Shown here: positions 25,040 to 34,564 of the stretch, piece after piece
Layout of the letters: each line of letters begins with the position of its first letter
How positions within the stretch are numbered: the stretch's first letter is position 1
Notes under the pieces: generated by a model
What the model was told of the DNA's origin: nothing
The model's input: the letters and a program-made list of their open reading frames with translations, nothing else
Database searches by the model: none
Made by a program: the position numbers and the translations under genes
Assembly (NCBI GenBank): GCA_963774895.1
Contig: CAVZGN010000003.1
Span: 186,001-250,000, forward strand
Length of the DNA: 64,000 nt
Reading direction: 5' to 3'
From: REEB76 sp963774895
Lineage (GTDB): Bacteria; Pseudomonadota; Gammaproteobacteria; Natronospirales; REEB76

Positions 25040-27004
25040 TTGACTCGCGAAAAGAAATTTATTTATTCCGATTTGCTCGGTGCAGACGGAGCATTCTCGG
25101 AAAAAATACCTGGTTTTATCACCCGTGATACACAACAGACACTGGCTGTAGCCATAGACCGCGCGCTGGCTCAACAGGATACCTTGATCGCGGAAGCCGG
25201 GACGGGCACCGGCAAGACATTCGCTTATCTGATACCCGCCCTGTTTTCCGGAAAACATATCTTGATTTCCACCGGCACCCGCACCCTGCAGGATCAGCTT
25301 TATCATCGTGACTTACCTGTTGTTCGACAAGTCCTGGGCATGCCAGTGAAGATGGCCTTGCTGAAAGGTCGGTCAAATTATCTCTGCCGTCACCGCCTGG
25401 ATCTCGCCATACGCAGTTTAAACAGTTTATTTGACATACGTGAGCATACTCAAGACCTAGCGCGCATCAATGATTGGGCACGTAGCACGCGCAGCGGTGA
25501 GATCGCGGAATTAGATGGCGTACCAGAAAGCTCACAATTGTGGCCGCAGGTTACTTCGACGGTAGATAACTGCCTCGGACAAGAATGCCCTGAGTATAGC
25601 CGTTGTTTTGTGCTGGAAGCGCGCCGTCGGGCCTTGGAAGCTGACATCGTGGTAATCAATCATCATCTATTGCTAGCGGATATGCTGCTAAAGGAAGAAG
25701 GATTCGGTGCACTGCTGCCGGGTGTGGATGCGGTAATAGTTGACGAGGCCCATCAATTGGCGGATATCGCTAGTCAACATTTTAGTACCAGTATATCTAG
25801 TCGTAGTCTGCATGAATTATTGCGCGATAGTCGTAGGGAATATCGAGAGATTGCAGCGGACTCCCTCGGTGTTATTGATATTCTTGAGAAGACAGAATCT
25901 AGGCTTGGTGATCTGCATCAACGGCTTACGAAACTGGAAATGCGTACCGAATGGCAGGAAGTGCAAGCGCAAACTGGACTGCATTCAGCACTGCTTGCGC
26001 TCATGGGCGCTATTTATGAGATGGTGCAAGCACTGGAAATACTCGCTGAACGTTCCATCGGGTTAAAAAATTGCTGGCAGCGTGCCATAGCGTTAACCAC
26101 ACGTCTAAGTCAATTCGTTGACGAACAGCAGGCGGAGTTACATATAAGGTGGATTGAACGCGTGGGCGCTGGCTTCAGCTTGAATCTGATGCCATTGGAT
26201 GCCGCCAGCCGATTTCAGTCCTGCATGCAAGGCTTTGATTGTGGATGGATATTCCTGTCGGCGACCTTATCTATCAACGGAGGATTCGAACATTTCCGCG
26301 AGCGACTGGGCTTGGAAGATACAGAAGAATTATTGCTGGGCAGCCCTTATGATTATGAACATAATGCATTGTTATACCTGCCGAGTGATCTACCGGATGT
26401 GAATACTTCTTCCTATACAGAAGCGGTTATACAAACTGTTTTGCCGGTTATCCATGCCAGTGGCGGACGCGCATTCCTGCTGTTTACAAGCCATAGAGCC
26501 TTACGGCAAGCTGCCGATCTGCTACGTGACCAATTGGAATTTCCCTTGTTAGTACAAGGCGAGGCTTCACGAAGACTGTTATTGGAGCAGTTCCGTGAAT
26601 TGGGTAATGCAGTGCTGTTGGGTACTTCCAGTTTCTGGGAAGGTGTTGACGTGAAGGGCCCAGCATTGTCCGTGGTCATGATTGATCGGCTGCCATTTGC
26701 CTCACCGACCGATCCCGTCATGAAAGCGCGCCTCAAAGCTTTGGAGAAACAGGGGCGTGATCCATTTATTGACTATCAGCTGCCACAGGCAGTCCTGGCT
26801 CTCAAACAGGGTGTGGGACGTTTAATCCGCGATGATACGGACAGGGGTGTATTGATGCTCTGTGACCCGCGGGTTTCTCGCCGCGGGTACGGCAAAATAT
26901 TCCTGGAGAGCTTGCCACCTATGCGCCGTACGCGGGATCTGCAAGAGGTCCTGGATTTCCTGTCAGCAATATTGCCTGTCGGCCCGGATTGCAATTCTCA
27001 ATGA
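25040..27004 (+). CDS. yoaA: ATP-dependent DNA helicase, YoaA/DinG family
   Basis: This 654-residue XPD-like superfamily 2 helicase should unwind DNA 5' to 3' and act in repair or R-loop/damage tolerance. Walker A is AGTGTGKT near residue 53, the DEAH box is VDEAHQLAD, and late helicase motifs include GVGRLIRDDTDRG. Four cysteines for an iron-sulfur cluster are in place: one in NYLCRHR and three in NCLGQECPEYSRC. The N-terminal KIPGFITRDTQQTLAV resembles the E. coli YoaA start, which supports the TTG at 25040; no ATG or GTG lies in a better place. The stop codon overlaps the tsaB start (ATGA), so the two are co-translated. The symbol could equally be dinG; YoaA is preferred on length and N-terminus. 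Confidence 0.92.
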   Translation: MTREKKFIYSDLLGADGAFSEKIPGFITRDTQQTLAVAIDRALAQQDTLIAEAGTGTGKTFAYLIPALFSGKHILISTGTRTLQDQLYHRDLPVVRQVLGMPVKMALLKGRSNYLCRHRLDLAIRSLNSLFDIREHTQDLARINDWARSTRSGEIAELDGVPESSQLWPQVTSTVDNCLGQECPEYSRCFVLEARRRALEADIVVINHHLLLADMLLKEEGFGALLPGVDAVIVDEAHQLADIASQHFSTSISSRSLHELLRDSRREYREIAADSLGVIDILEKTESRLGDLHQRLTKLEMRTEWQEVQAQTGLHSALLALMGAIYEMVQALEILAERSIGLKNCWQRAIALTTRLSQFVDEQQAELHIRWIERVGAGFSLNLMPLDAASRFQSCMQGFDCGWIFLSATLSINGGFEHFRERLGLEDTEELLLGSPYDYEHNALLYLPSDLPDVNTSSYTEAVIQTVLPVIHASGGRAFLLFTSHRALRQAADLLRDQLEFPLLVQGEASRRLLLEQFRELGNAVLLGTSSFWEGVDVKGPALSVVMIDRLPFASPTDPVMKARLKALEKQGRDPFIDYQLPQAVLALKQGVGRLIRDDTDRGVLMLCDPRVSRRGYGKIFLESLPPMRRTRDLQEVLDFLSAILPVGPDCNSQ

Positions 27005-27687
27005 AGATCCTGGCAATTGAGACTTCGACACAGCAATGCTCCGCGGCACTCTTGACCACTAGCGGTATCCTTGAACGTTCCCGGACGGCGGTACACGCAC
27101 ATGCGGAGATGATCCTGCCGATGGTAGAGTCATTGTTGGCGCAGGCAGATTTATCACTGAATCAATTGGATGCATTAGCGTTCGGACGCGGGCCAGGAGG
27201 TTTTACCGGTGTGCGAGTGGCAACTGCGGTGGTACAGGGACTGGCACTCGGGGCGCAGCTACCAGTCGTACCGGTTTCAGATCTGATGTCTCTAGCAGCG
27301 GCTGCATATCGAGTTTACGGAGCTAAAAATATCCTGGCTTGCTTGGATGCCAGAATGGGTCAGGTGTACTGGTGTGCCTACACTGCTGAAGCAGCAGATG
27401 ATTTCACGGCCAGGTTGCCGGAAACATTGAGTGCGCCCGAATCCATACAAATACCGGATGCGCAGCAATGGTTTGGTGCGGGATCAGGTTTTAGTACCTA
27501 TAAGGCCATGCTCTATGCACATCTGGGATCACTATTACATGGACATGATGCTGACTTAATGCCGACAGCGCGGGACATCGCGCTCCTGGCAAGACTATCC
27601 CTGACTCGAGGGCAGGCAGTCAGCGCTGATGCGGCTATGCCCGTGTACCTTAGGGATCAGGTTGCCAGACCAAAACCTGGACTGTAA
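27001..27687 (+). CDS. tsaB: tRNA threonylcarbamoyladenosine biosynthesis protein TsaB
   Basis: This 228-residue ASKHA-fold protein acts with TsaD, TsaE and TsaC to make t6A37 in ANN-decoding tRNAs; TsaB stabilises TsaD. The start MKILAIETSTQQCSAAL and the segment GRGPGGFTGVRVATAVVQGLA are diagnostic. The ATG at 27001 overlaps the helicase stop by four bases; a TTG at 26989 would add four residues but lacks support. Pairing of tsaB with a DinG/YoaA helicase is common in gammaproteobacteria. Confidence 0.96.
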   Translation: MKILAIETSTQQCSAALLTTSGILERSRTAVHAHAEMILPMVESLLAQADLSLNQLDALAFGRGPGGFTGVRVATAVVQGLALGAQLPVVPVSDLMSLAAAAYRVYGAKNILACLDARMGQVYWCAYTAEAADDFTARLPETLSAPESIQIPDAQQWFGAGSGFSTYKAMLYAHLGSLLHGHDADLMPTARDIALLARLSLTRGQAVSADAAMPVYLRDQVARPKPGL

Positions 27688-27743
27688 CCAGTTTGTCATA
27701 TGACACTGTTTAAATTACATCTGTTGGATAGAGTGGCGGGAGT

Positions 27744-28442
27744 ATGACAGAGAAGCACATTTTGATAGTAGAAGATGAACGCCCATTGCGGGAGATGGTG
27801 GCGTTTGGCCTGCAACGCGCAGGCTACCGTGTTTCAGAAGCCGGGGACTGTACTGTGGCGCGCTCCAAGATCGCCGACCGTTTACCGGATCTGTTGTTGC
27901 TTGACTGGATGTTGCCGGATATGAGCGGGCTGGAATTTGCCCGCGTGCTGAGGCGTGACGAAAATACGCGTGAATTGCCCATCATCATGCTGACAGCCCG
28001 AGTAGCCGAAGATGACAAGATTATAGGCCTGCAAAGCGGTGCAGACGATTATGTAACCAAACCATTCTCGGCACGCGAGCTTGCAGCACGCATCGAGGCT
28101 GTATTACGACGCACCGGGAGCCATGAGGAGACTCTGACGGCGGGCGCGATCAGCATGAACACCGTCAGCCACCGTATCACCATCAACAAGTCTGAGGTAG
28201 CGCTCGGACCAACAGAATACCGTCTACTCAAGTTCTTCATGATGCATCCCGAGAGAGTCTTCAGTCGCAGTCAGGTATTGGATAGGATCTGGAGTGGTGT
28301 GTATGTTGAGGAACGCACTGTGGACGTACATATACGCCGCCTACGACGTGTCTTGGAAGAACACGGCTGCGCCCATTATGTGGAGACTGTGCGTGGAGCG
28401 GGCTACCGCTTTTCGCCACAAGCAGCAGGTGACGGCGAATGA
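27744..28442 (+). CDS. phoB: Phosphate regulon response regulator PhoB
   Basis: This 232-residue OmpR-family regulator has a receiver domain (phospho-acceptor Asp54 in LLLLDWMLPD, Thr84, Lys106) and a C-terminal winged helix (FMMHPERVFSRSQVLDRIW, then VDVHIRRLRRVL). On phosphate limitation PhoR phosphorylates it and it binds Pho boxes. The gene overlaps phoR by ATGA. The 56-base gap upstream contains TTGTCAT (27693-27699), only a weak half-match to a Pho box, so autoregulation is not shown. The start has GGGAG a few bases before ATG 27744. Confidence 0.96.
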   Translation: MTEKHILIVEDERPLREMVAFGLQRAGYRVSEAGDCTVARSKIADRLPDLLLLDWMLPDMSGLEFARVLRRDENTRELPIIMLTARVAEDDKIIGLQSGADDYVTKPFSARELAARIEAVLRRTGSHEETLTAGAISMNTVSHRITINKSEVALGPTEYRLLKFFMMHPERVFSRSQVLDRIWSGVYVEERTVDVHIRRLRRVLEEHGCAHYVETVRGAGYRFSPQAAGDGE

Positions 28443-29749
28443 CGCGGCGTTGGTTACAGGAGACAGTGTATCTTGGCTTGTTGCTGATAGTGGCATTGAT
28501 AATCAACTTGTTCTTCGGACATGTGGGCAGATGGTTGTTCATTGCCATGGTAGTTTATCTTGCATGGCACATCATTAACCTTTATCGGTTGGAACGCTGG
28601 CTGAAGTATAGCCGGCGTTTCGATGTGCCTAGTACCTTCGGTATCTGGGAAGATATTTTCAATGATTTCTATCAGTTGAAGCGTCGTGAGCGCGAGCGTA
28701 AATGGCGGTTGGTGCAATTGTTGCGCGAAATCCGGGATTCCACAGCAGCCATGCCCGATGGTATGGTGATCCTGGACCGGGTCGGGGAGATACGTTGGAT
28801 GAACGAAGCCGCCGGCCGGCTATTGCATCTGCGTGTACGCCAGGATGTGGGCCAGCGGCTGGCCAATCTCATGCGGCATCCGGATTTTGTACCCTATCTG
28901 AATCGCAGCCGTTATGATGAACCCATCTCCCTGGCATCACCCTTTTCACGTGGCGTGTATCTAAGCATGAGTATTGTTCCTTACGGCAGTGAACAGCGTC
29001 TGCTGCTGGTACGTGATACCACCCGTCTATACCGCCTCGAAGCAATACGTGCAGAGTTTGTGGCCAACGCTTCCCATGAACTGCGTTCGCCGCTGACTGT
29101 GATGCATGGCTACCTGGATGCCATGCGCGAGGATGAACATTTGCGCAAGACCTGGGGTAAGCCATTGGATGAGATGCACCATCAAACGGTACGCATGACT
29201 GCGATCGTAAACGATCTGCTGGAGCTTTCGCGTCTCGAGACCGAACAGCGTCAAGCGCCTTATGCGCCAGTAGATGTAGCTCAACTTATTCAGGGTATAC
29301 GAGATGAAGCTTTGTCTCTGGGTCAGGGCCCCACCAATATAATTATGAAAGTGGATGCCGGCTTGTTTTTGCTAGGGGCTGAACATGAAATCTATAGTGC
29401 CTTCTCCAATCTGGTATTCAATGCCATGAAATACACCCCTGCGGATGGCAGCGTTACCATAACCTGGGCGCGAGAGAATGGCGATGCATGTTTTACTGTG
29501 GCGGATACCGGCATCGGCATTCCAGCAGCGCATATCCCGAAGCTGACTGAGCGTTTTTATCGGGTTGACGAGTCCCGGCATCGCGACAGTGGTGGTACTG
29601 GATTGGGACTTGCAATCGTCAAGCACGTCTTGCAGCATCACGATGCCATTCTGTCCATAGACAGCGAACCCGGACGCGGCAGTCGATTCAGCTGCCGGTT
29701 TCCACGGGAGCGTGTAAGCCATGCGATTGATAAGGTCGTGACGGCATGA
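28439..29749 (+). CDS. phoR: Phosphate regulon sensor histidine kinase PhoR
   Basis: This 436-residue membrane kinase has two closely spaced N-terminal hydrophobic segments (about 8-45) with almost no periplasmic loop, a PAS-like region (about 95-200), the phospho-acceptor His in ANASHELRSPLTV near 213, the N box NLVFNAMKYT near 326, and the G boxes DTGIGIP and GTGLGLAI. Lack of a sensory periplasmic domain is normal for PhoR, which reads phosphate through the Pst transporter and PhoU. The ATG overlaps the phoB stop. The symbol rests on architecture and position. Confidence 0.95.
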   Translation: MTRRWLQETVYLGLLLIVALIINLFFGHVGRWLFIAMVVYLAWHIINLYRLERWLKYSRRFDVPSTFGIWEDIFNDFYQLKRRERERKWRLVQLLREIRDSTAAMPDGMVILDRVGEIRWMNEAAGRLLHLRVRQDVGQRLANLMRHPDFVPYLNRSRYDEPISLASPFSRGVYLSMSIVPYGSEQRLLLVRDTTRLYRLEAIRAEFVANASHELRSPLTVMHGYLDAMREDEHLRKTWGKPLDEMHHQTVRMTAIVNDLLELSRLETEQRQAPYAPVDVAQLIQGIRDEALSLGQGPTNIIMKVDAGLFLLGAEHEIYSAFSNLVFNAMKYTPADGSVTITWARENGDACFTVADTGIGIPAAHIPKLTERFYRVDESRHRDSGGTGLGLAIVKHVLQHHDAILSIDSEPGRGSRFSCRFPRERVSHAIDKVVTA

Positions 29750-29823
29750 GTCCTGCGTTTGGCAAGCAGTTTACGTATACTGTCCGGCAGCATAATCACA
29801 CTGCCTCATGAAGAGGATATGGC

Positions 29824-30543
29824 ATGGATAAGTTGAACCTGACTCACCACATCTCCCAGCAATTCAATGAGGAATTGGAAAACGTACGCAATCGCGTGCT
29901 TGCCATGGGTGGGCTAGTTGAACAGCAGATTGCTGATGCATTGCGTGCCCTGACGGAAGGCGATAGTGAACTCGGACGCAGCATCGAGCAGCAGGATTAC
30001 AAGGTCAACCAGATGGAAGTCGCGATTGACGAGGAATGCAGCCGGATTTTGGCGCGCCGCCAGCCGGCAGCAAGCGATTTGCGGCTCATTCTCGCTATCA
30101 TCAAGACCATCACTGACCTGGAGCGAATAGGCGATGAGGCAGAAAAAATTGGGCGATTGGCGGCGCGTCTCGCCAGCGTTGAAAGGCCGGGCGATCGCTA
30201 TGTGGCATTGCAACACCTGGGCAGGCACGCGCAAGTCATGGTGCATGATGCACTGGATGCTTTCGCGCGCATGGATGCAGAAGCGGCGGTGCAGGTAGCC
30301 CGCGAGGATGCCCATGTCGATGACGAGTACGATGCCTTATCGCGCCAGTCCATTACCTTCATGATGGAAGATCCACACACAATCCGTCAGATACTGGATG
30401 TCATGTGGTCGGCACGCGCTTTGGAACGTATCGGTGATCATGCGAAGAATATTTGTGAATATGTGGTATATCTGGTGCAAGGGAAAGACGTCCGGCACGC
30501 AGGATATGAAGCGATGGAGAGAGAAGTTCGCGAGCGGTCATAG
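29824..30543 (+). CDS. phoU: Phosphate signalling protein PhoU
   Basis: This 239-residue all-helical protein has two PhoU repeats, each with the E/D-rich metal-binding helix (DLERIGDEAEKIGR in the first, ALERIGDHAKNICEYV in the second). PhoU restrains PhoR kinase activity when the Pst system is saturated. GAAGAGGA precedes the ATG at good spacing. It follows phoR by 74 bases, probably in the same operon. The pstSCAB genes that usually precede phoU are absent here. Confidence 0.97.
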   Translation: MDKLNLTHHISQQFNEELENVRNRVLAMGGLVEQQIADALRALTEGDSELGRSIEQQDYKVNQMEVAIDEECSRILARRQPAASDLRLILAIIKTITDLERIGDEAEKIGRLAARLASVERPGDRYVALQHLGRHAQVMVHDALDAFARMDAEAAVQVAREDAHVDDEYDALSRQSITFMMEDPHTIRQILDVMWSARALERIGDHAKNICEYVVYLVQGKDVRHAGYEAMEREVRERS

Positions 30544-30744
30544 ATGTAATAGGCTGGATTTCCGTCAGATGGAATATCTTGATCGAGTTCATTGCATACA
30601 GCACAGTACCTGACCGATCGTTAAAATGACGGGACTTAATGAGCGGTTGCTTGTTCAGGATATTCTCAATCTGTCGACATATTGATTATCTTTTATAAAA
30701 TAAAACCATCAGTTTCTGATGCGCAACTAAATATGGAGCGATCG

Positions 30745-31248
30745 ATGTCTGTGCGCCGATTGGCCAACCTTTCAGGTTTTATGATTTGTGTGGCTTTGAT
30801 GAGCTACGCCTATTATTCCCAATTCCATGATGGATTGGAGCCTTGCGTATTATGCATATTTCAGCGTGTCGCAGTGATTGTTCTCGGACTTATCTTTCTT
30901 ATTGCATTCTTGCATCACCCCAAGATAATAGGTGCGCGCATTTATTCAATTCTCATCATATTCACAGCCGCCGCTGGATCAGCAGTTTCCATTCGTCATA
31001 TCTACATACAACATCTTCCAGCTTACATGCTGCCGCCCTGTGGGCCAGGGCTTGATTACATGTTCAAGTCACTGCCATTGAACAAGTTCATCGTCAAAGC
31101 TTTCACTGGCACTGCTGATTGTTCGGTAGTCACTTGGAGGTTCATGGGCCTGACGATACCCGAATGGGTATTGATATGGTTAGTAATACTGGGAGTGGTG
31201 GGCTTCTTGATGAACTGGTGCGTGACACGTTCACGCGCATCAGCTTAA
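30745..31248 (+). CDS. dsbB: Disulfide bond formation protein B
   Basis: This 167-residue inner-membrane protein with four membrane segments reoxidises DsbA and passes electrons to quinone. Both periplasmic cysteine pairs are present: Cys34/Cys37 in EPCVLCIFQR and Cys99/Cys126 in LPPCGPGLDYM and ADCSVV. The ATG at 30745 is preferred because GGAG lies six bases before it and the length then matches family members; ATG 30733 and an upstream TTG are in frame but poorly placed. The last 9 bases overlap the 3' end of dapE on the other strand. The roughly 200-base gap after phoU holds an AT-rich stretch (30690-30712) that could be its promoter. Confidence 0.95.
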   Translation: MSVRRLANLSGFMICVALMSYAYYSQFHDGLEPCVLCIFQRVAVIVLGLIFLIAFLHHPKIIGARIYSILIIFTAAAGSAVSIRHIYIQHLPAYMLPPCGPGLDYMFKSLPLNKFIVKAFTGTADCSVVTWRFMGLTIPEWVLIWLVILGVVGFLMNWCVTRSRASA

Positions 31249-32367
31249 CAATCGCTTCAAAATATCTAGGTAAACTTGTGCCAGTAGCTCAAGTTCATCA
31301 ATATCAACGCATTCGTCGATCTTGTGAATGCTGGCGTTCAAGGGCCCGAACTCTACTACTTGCGCACCAGTAGGCGCGATGAATCGACCGTCGGAAGTAC
31401 CGCCGCCGGTGTCGAGCCTGGGCGCTATGCCGGTAATACTTCTCACAACCCTTTGGACAGTCGAACTCAAATCTCCTGAAGGTGTCAGGAACGGTTCACC
31501 CATGGGCCGCCATTCGATTTTATAATGGAGCTTATGACGATCAAGGATCTCGTGCACGCGTTGCTGGAGTTCTGTAGCGGTCACGCTGTTGGAATAGCGG
31601 AAATTGAAGCGGATATCCGCATGACCCGGGATGATGTTACCTGCACCAGTCCCACTGTTGAAGTTTGATATCTGGAAACTGGTTGGGGAAAAATGTTTGC
31701 TGCCGTTGTCCCAGGAGTGGCCATAAAGTTCCATGAGTGCAGGTAATGCACGCTGGATTGGATTGTCTGCCCGCTCGGGGTACGCCACATGGCCTTGTAC
31801 CCCATGAATTGTGAGCAGGCCAGTCAGAGAGCCGCGCCGGCCATTGCGAATGGTGTCGCCGAACTTTTCAAGACTTGAAGGCTCACCGAGGACACACCAA
31901 TCGATTTTCTCAGAGCGCTGTTCCAAGACTTCCATCACTTTAATCGTCCCATCCACGGATGGACCTTCTTCATCACTCGTCAAGAGAAATGCGAGGCTTC
32001 CATTCAGTTTGGGGTGGTTCTCTAGAAATTGCTCCGTGGCCACCACCATGGCTGCCAAGCCAGATTTCATGTCTGCCGCTCCACGGCCATACAGGGATCC
32101 GTCCCTGATGACCGGCGTAAAAGGATCGCTGTGCCATTGTTCCTTTGGCCCAGGCGGCACCACATCGGTATGGCCCGCGAACACCAGTAGAGGCGACTCA
32201 TTACCCAAACGCGCCCAGAGATTGTCTACCTGGCCAAAGCGTAGGGGTTCGACCTTGAAACCGATCTTGGACAAGCGTGCAGCGATGATCTGCTGACAGC
32301 CGGCATCATTGGGCGTGATGGACGGACAAGCGATAAGTTCTTTCGTCAGCTCCAGCACCGCGGACAT
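31240..32367 (-). CDS. dapE: Succinyl-diaminopimelate desuccinylase
   Basis: This 375-residue M20-family di-zinc hydrolase releases succinate from N-succinyl-LL-diaminopimelate in the succinylase branch of DAP/lysine synthesis. Metal and catalytic motifs are FAGHTDVVPPG, YGRGAADMKSG, TSDEEGPSVDG and, late, GGTSDGRFI. The ATG at 32367 starts MSAVLELTKELIACPSITP, the canonical N-terminus, one base after the dapD stop; the frame runs 35 codons further upstream but that lies inside dapD. It is the last gene of the map-glnD-dapC-dapD-dapE series and ends tail-to-tail with dsbB. Confidence 0.97.
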   Translation of the reverse strand: MSAVLELTKELIACPSITPNDAGCQQIIAARLSKIGFKVEPLRFGQVDNLWARLGNESPLLVFAGHTDVVPPGPKEQWHSDPFTPVIRDGSLYGRGAADMKSGLAAMVVATEQFLENHPKLNGSLAFLLTSDEEGPSVDGTIKVMEVLEQRSEKIDWCVLGEPSSLEKFGDTIRNGRRGSLTGLLTIHGVQGHVAYPERADNPIQRALPALMELYGHSWDNGSKHFSPTSFQISNFNSGTGAGNIIPGHADIRFNFRYSNSVTATELQQRVHEILDRHKLHYKIEWRPMGEPFLTPSGDLSSTVQRVVRSITGIAPRLDTGGGTSDGRFIAPTGAQVVEFGPLNASIHKIDECVDIDELELLAQVYLDILKRLLS

Positions 32368-32368
32368 A

Positions 32369-33199
32369 TCAGCGGATTCCACGCAGCAGTTCGTTGATGC
32401 CGACCCTGGCACGGGTCTTTGCGTCCACGCGTTTGACGATGATTGCGCACTGCAGGTTATAGCGGCTGTCATTGGAAGGCAGGCTGCCAGGGACTACTAC
32501 TGCACCGGCAGGTACACGGCCATAGGAAGTCTCGTTGGTTTCACGGTCGTAAATGCGTGTGCTCTGTCCGATGAATACGCCCATGGAAATCACCGCACCG
32601 GATTCCACAATTACGCCTTCTACGATTTCTGAACGGGCGCCGATGAAACAGTCATCTTCGATAATCGTGGGTATGGCTTGCAGCGGTTCCAGCACGCCAC
32701 CGATACCTACGCCGCCGGAGATGTGCACATTCTTGCCGATCTGGGCGCAGGAACCGATCGTAGCCCAGGTATCCACCATGCTCCCGGCGCCTATATAAGC
32801 ACCGATATTTATATAAGACGGCATCAACACGACATCGGCGGCCAGGTAGGCGCCATAGCGCACATTAGCCAGGGGTACGATGCGTACACCTTCCTGGGCG
32901 AATTCCGCCCGTGTATGGGCCTGGTATTTGAGTGGGATTTTATCGTAATAGCGCACTGCGCCACTTTCCATGACCTGGTTGGGCTGCACGCGGAAATACA
33001 GCAGCACTGATTTTTTCAGCCATTCATTTACCTGCCAGTGATCGCCGCGTTTTTCTGCCACTCGTGCTTCTCCACGATCCAGCATGCCGATGGCAGTTTC
33101 AACTGCATGGCGCACTTCAGAACTAGTATTTTCCGGGGTGAGTCGTTGGCGCTGCTCAAAGGCAGCCTCGATCACCGACTGAATGGCGTCAGGTTTCAT
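32369..33199 (-). CDS. dapD: 2,3,4,5-tetrahydropyridine-2,6-dicarboxylate N-succinyltransferase
   Basis: This 276-residue left-handed beta-helix acyltransferase transfers succinate from succinyl-CoA to tetrahydrodipicolinate. The hexapeptide-repeat core runs through MPSYINIGAYIGAGSMVDTW and GGVGIGGVLEPLQA. The C-terminus LQCAIIVKRVDAKTRAR is typical. The ATG at 33199 overlaps the dapC stop (ATGA) and gives MKPDAIQSVIEAAFEQR, the normal start; a longer frame upstream is shadow. It works directly before DapC in the pathway. Confidence 0.97.
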   Translation of the reverse strand: MKPDAIQSVIEAAFEQRQRLTPENTSSEVRHAVETAIGMLDRGEARVAEKRGDHWQVNEWLKKSVLLYFRVQPNQVMESGAVRYYDKIPLKYQAHTRAEFAQEGVRIVPLANVRYGAYLAADVVLMPSYINIGAYIGAGSMVDTWATIGSCAQIGKNVHISGGVGIGGVLEPLQAIPTIIEDDCFIGARSEIVEGVIVESGAVISMGVFIGQSTRIYDRETNETSYGRVPAGAVVVPGSLPSNDSRYNLQCAIIVKRVDAKTRARVGINELLRGIR

Positions 33200-34392
33200 A
33201 GTGATTCCACACAGGCGCGGATGCGGCGAGCCGCTTCTGCACATTCCTGGACCGAAGCTACCAGCGAAATGCGTGCCCGGTTCTTGCCGGGATCGCCACT
33301 TGGGCTATGCCGTGCAATATAACTGCCGGGGAGTATCGTAACATCCTGCCGGGCGAACAGCTCCCGGGTAAAGCGCTCATCATCAATCGGCGTACGCGGC
33401 CAAAGATAAAAGGCGGCAGCAGGAGGTTTCACATCCAGTACCGGCGCAAGAATTTCCATGGCGCTGGCAAATTTATCCTGATATATGCGGCGATTATCCC
33501 TTACATGTCGATCATCATCCCAGGCGAATATGCTCGCCATTTGTACAGGTACTGGAACCGCACAGCCATGATAGGTACGGTAGAGCAAGAACTGCTTCAG
33601 GATTTCTGCGTCACCCGCCACAAATCCTGAACGCAAACCCGGCAAATTGGAACGTTTGGAGAGTGAGTGGAACACAACACAGCGCCGGAAATCATATCGA
33701 CCCATTTCCTCACAGGCCTGCAGCAGACTGGCAGGCGGATGAGCTTCATCTAGAAATATTTCGGCATAACACTCGTCGGAAGCCACGATGAAATCGTATC
33801 GATCCGCTAACTCTACTACCAGCCTCAGGTAACTGGAATCCATGACGGCACCCGTGGGGTTTCCGGGTGTACATATATATAGAAGTTGGCAGCGCTTCCA
33901 GACCGCCTCTGGTACAGCATCCAGATCCGGGAGGTAGCCATTCTCCTCCAGGGTGTCCATGAAATAGGGCTGAGCTCCGGCCAGAAAGGTTGCACCTTCA
34001 TAAATCTGATAGAAGGGGTTCGGCATCAGCACCAATGGGTCTGTGCTGCGGTTAACCACCGCTTGGGCAAAGGCAAACAAACCCTCGCGGGTACCGCTGA
34101 CGGGCACCACATGCCGTTCCGGGTCGATTCGTTCAGAGTTCAGTTCGAAACGGCGTATGAGCCAACGCGCGATTGCCTGACGCAAATCCGATAATCCCTT
34201 GGCCATAGGATATGCGCCGAGACCATCCAGGTGTTCGCGCAGCGCTCGCAGCACAAATTCAGGTGGTGCATGCTTCGGCTCACCGATGGACATCGGGATG
34301 TGCCGCAGATGTTGCGGAGGAGTAATTCCTTCTATCAGTTTCGCCAACCGCTCAAAAGGGTAGGGAAAAAGCTTTTGCAGGTCGGGATTCAT
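33196..34392 (-). CDS. dapC: N-succinyldiaminopimelate aminotransferase
   Basis: This 398-residue fold-type I PLP aminotransferase carries the PLP lysine in HSLSKRSNLPGLRSGF, the substrate motif TPGNPTGAV and the Asp in ASDECYAEIF. It transaminates N-succinyl-2-amino-6-ketopimelate with glutamate to make N-succinyl-LL-DAP. Position directly before dapD and dapE, with ATGA overlap to dapD, supports DapC over the general ArgD that serves this role in E. coli. The 172-base gap upstream of it, before glnD, is AT-rich and may contain a promoter; nothing else was seen there. Confidence 0.95.
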   Translation of the reverse strand: MNPDLQKLFPYPFERLAKLIEGITPPQHLRHIPMSIGEPKHAPPEFVLRALREHLDGLGAYPMAKGLSDLRQAIARWLIRRFELNSERIDPERHVVPVSGTREGLFAFAQAVVNRSTDPLVLMPNPFYQIYEGATFLAGAQPYFMDTLEENGYLPDLDAVPEAVWKRCQLLYICTPGNPTGAVMDSSYLRLVVELADRYDFIVASDECYAEIFLDEAHPPASLLQACEEMGRYDFRRCVVFHSLSKRSNLPGLRSGFVAGDAEILKQFLLYRTYHGCAVPVPVQMASIFAWDDDRHVRDNRRIYQDKFASAMEILAPVLDVKPPAAAFYLWPRTPIDDERFTRELFARQDVTILPGSYIARHSPSGDPGKNRARISLVASVQECAEAARRIRACVESL

Positions 34393-34564
34393 TTTAATAC
34401 AGCCGATTGATAGTAAATATTTTCACAAAGCTTTATGTAATTACTGGTGGCGCCAGAAACATAATTAGATAATTTTATTATCAGTGTAGCTTAACTGGCT
34501 TTATGGTTTGTGACTCACAATAAGAATATAAATTAACTTGTTTACGAAGTGGGGTCTAATTTAT

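Noticed and set aside
27693..27712. Possible Pho box before phoB
   Set aside because: TTGTCAT is a fair half-site but the second half (CTGTTTA) is poor and spaced 13 instead of 11 bases.
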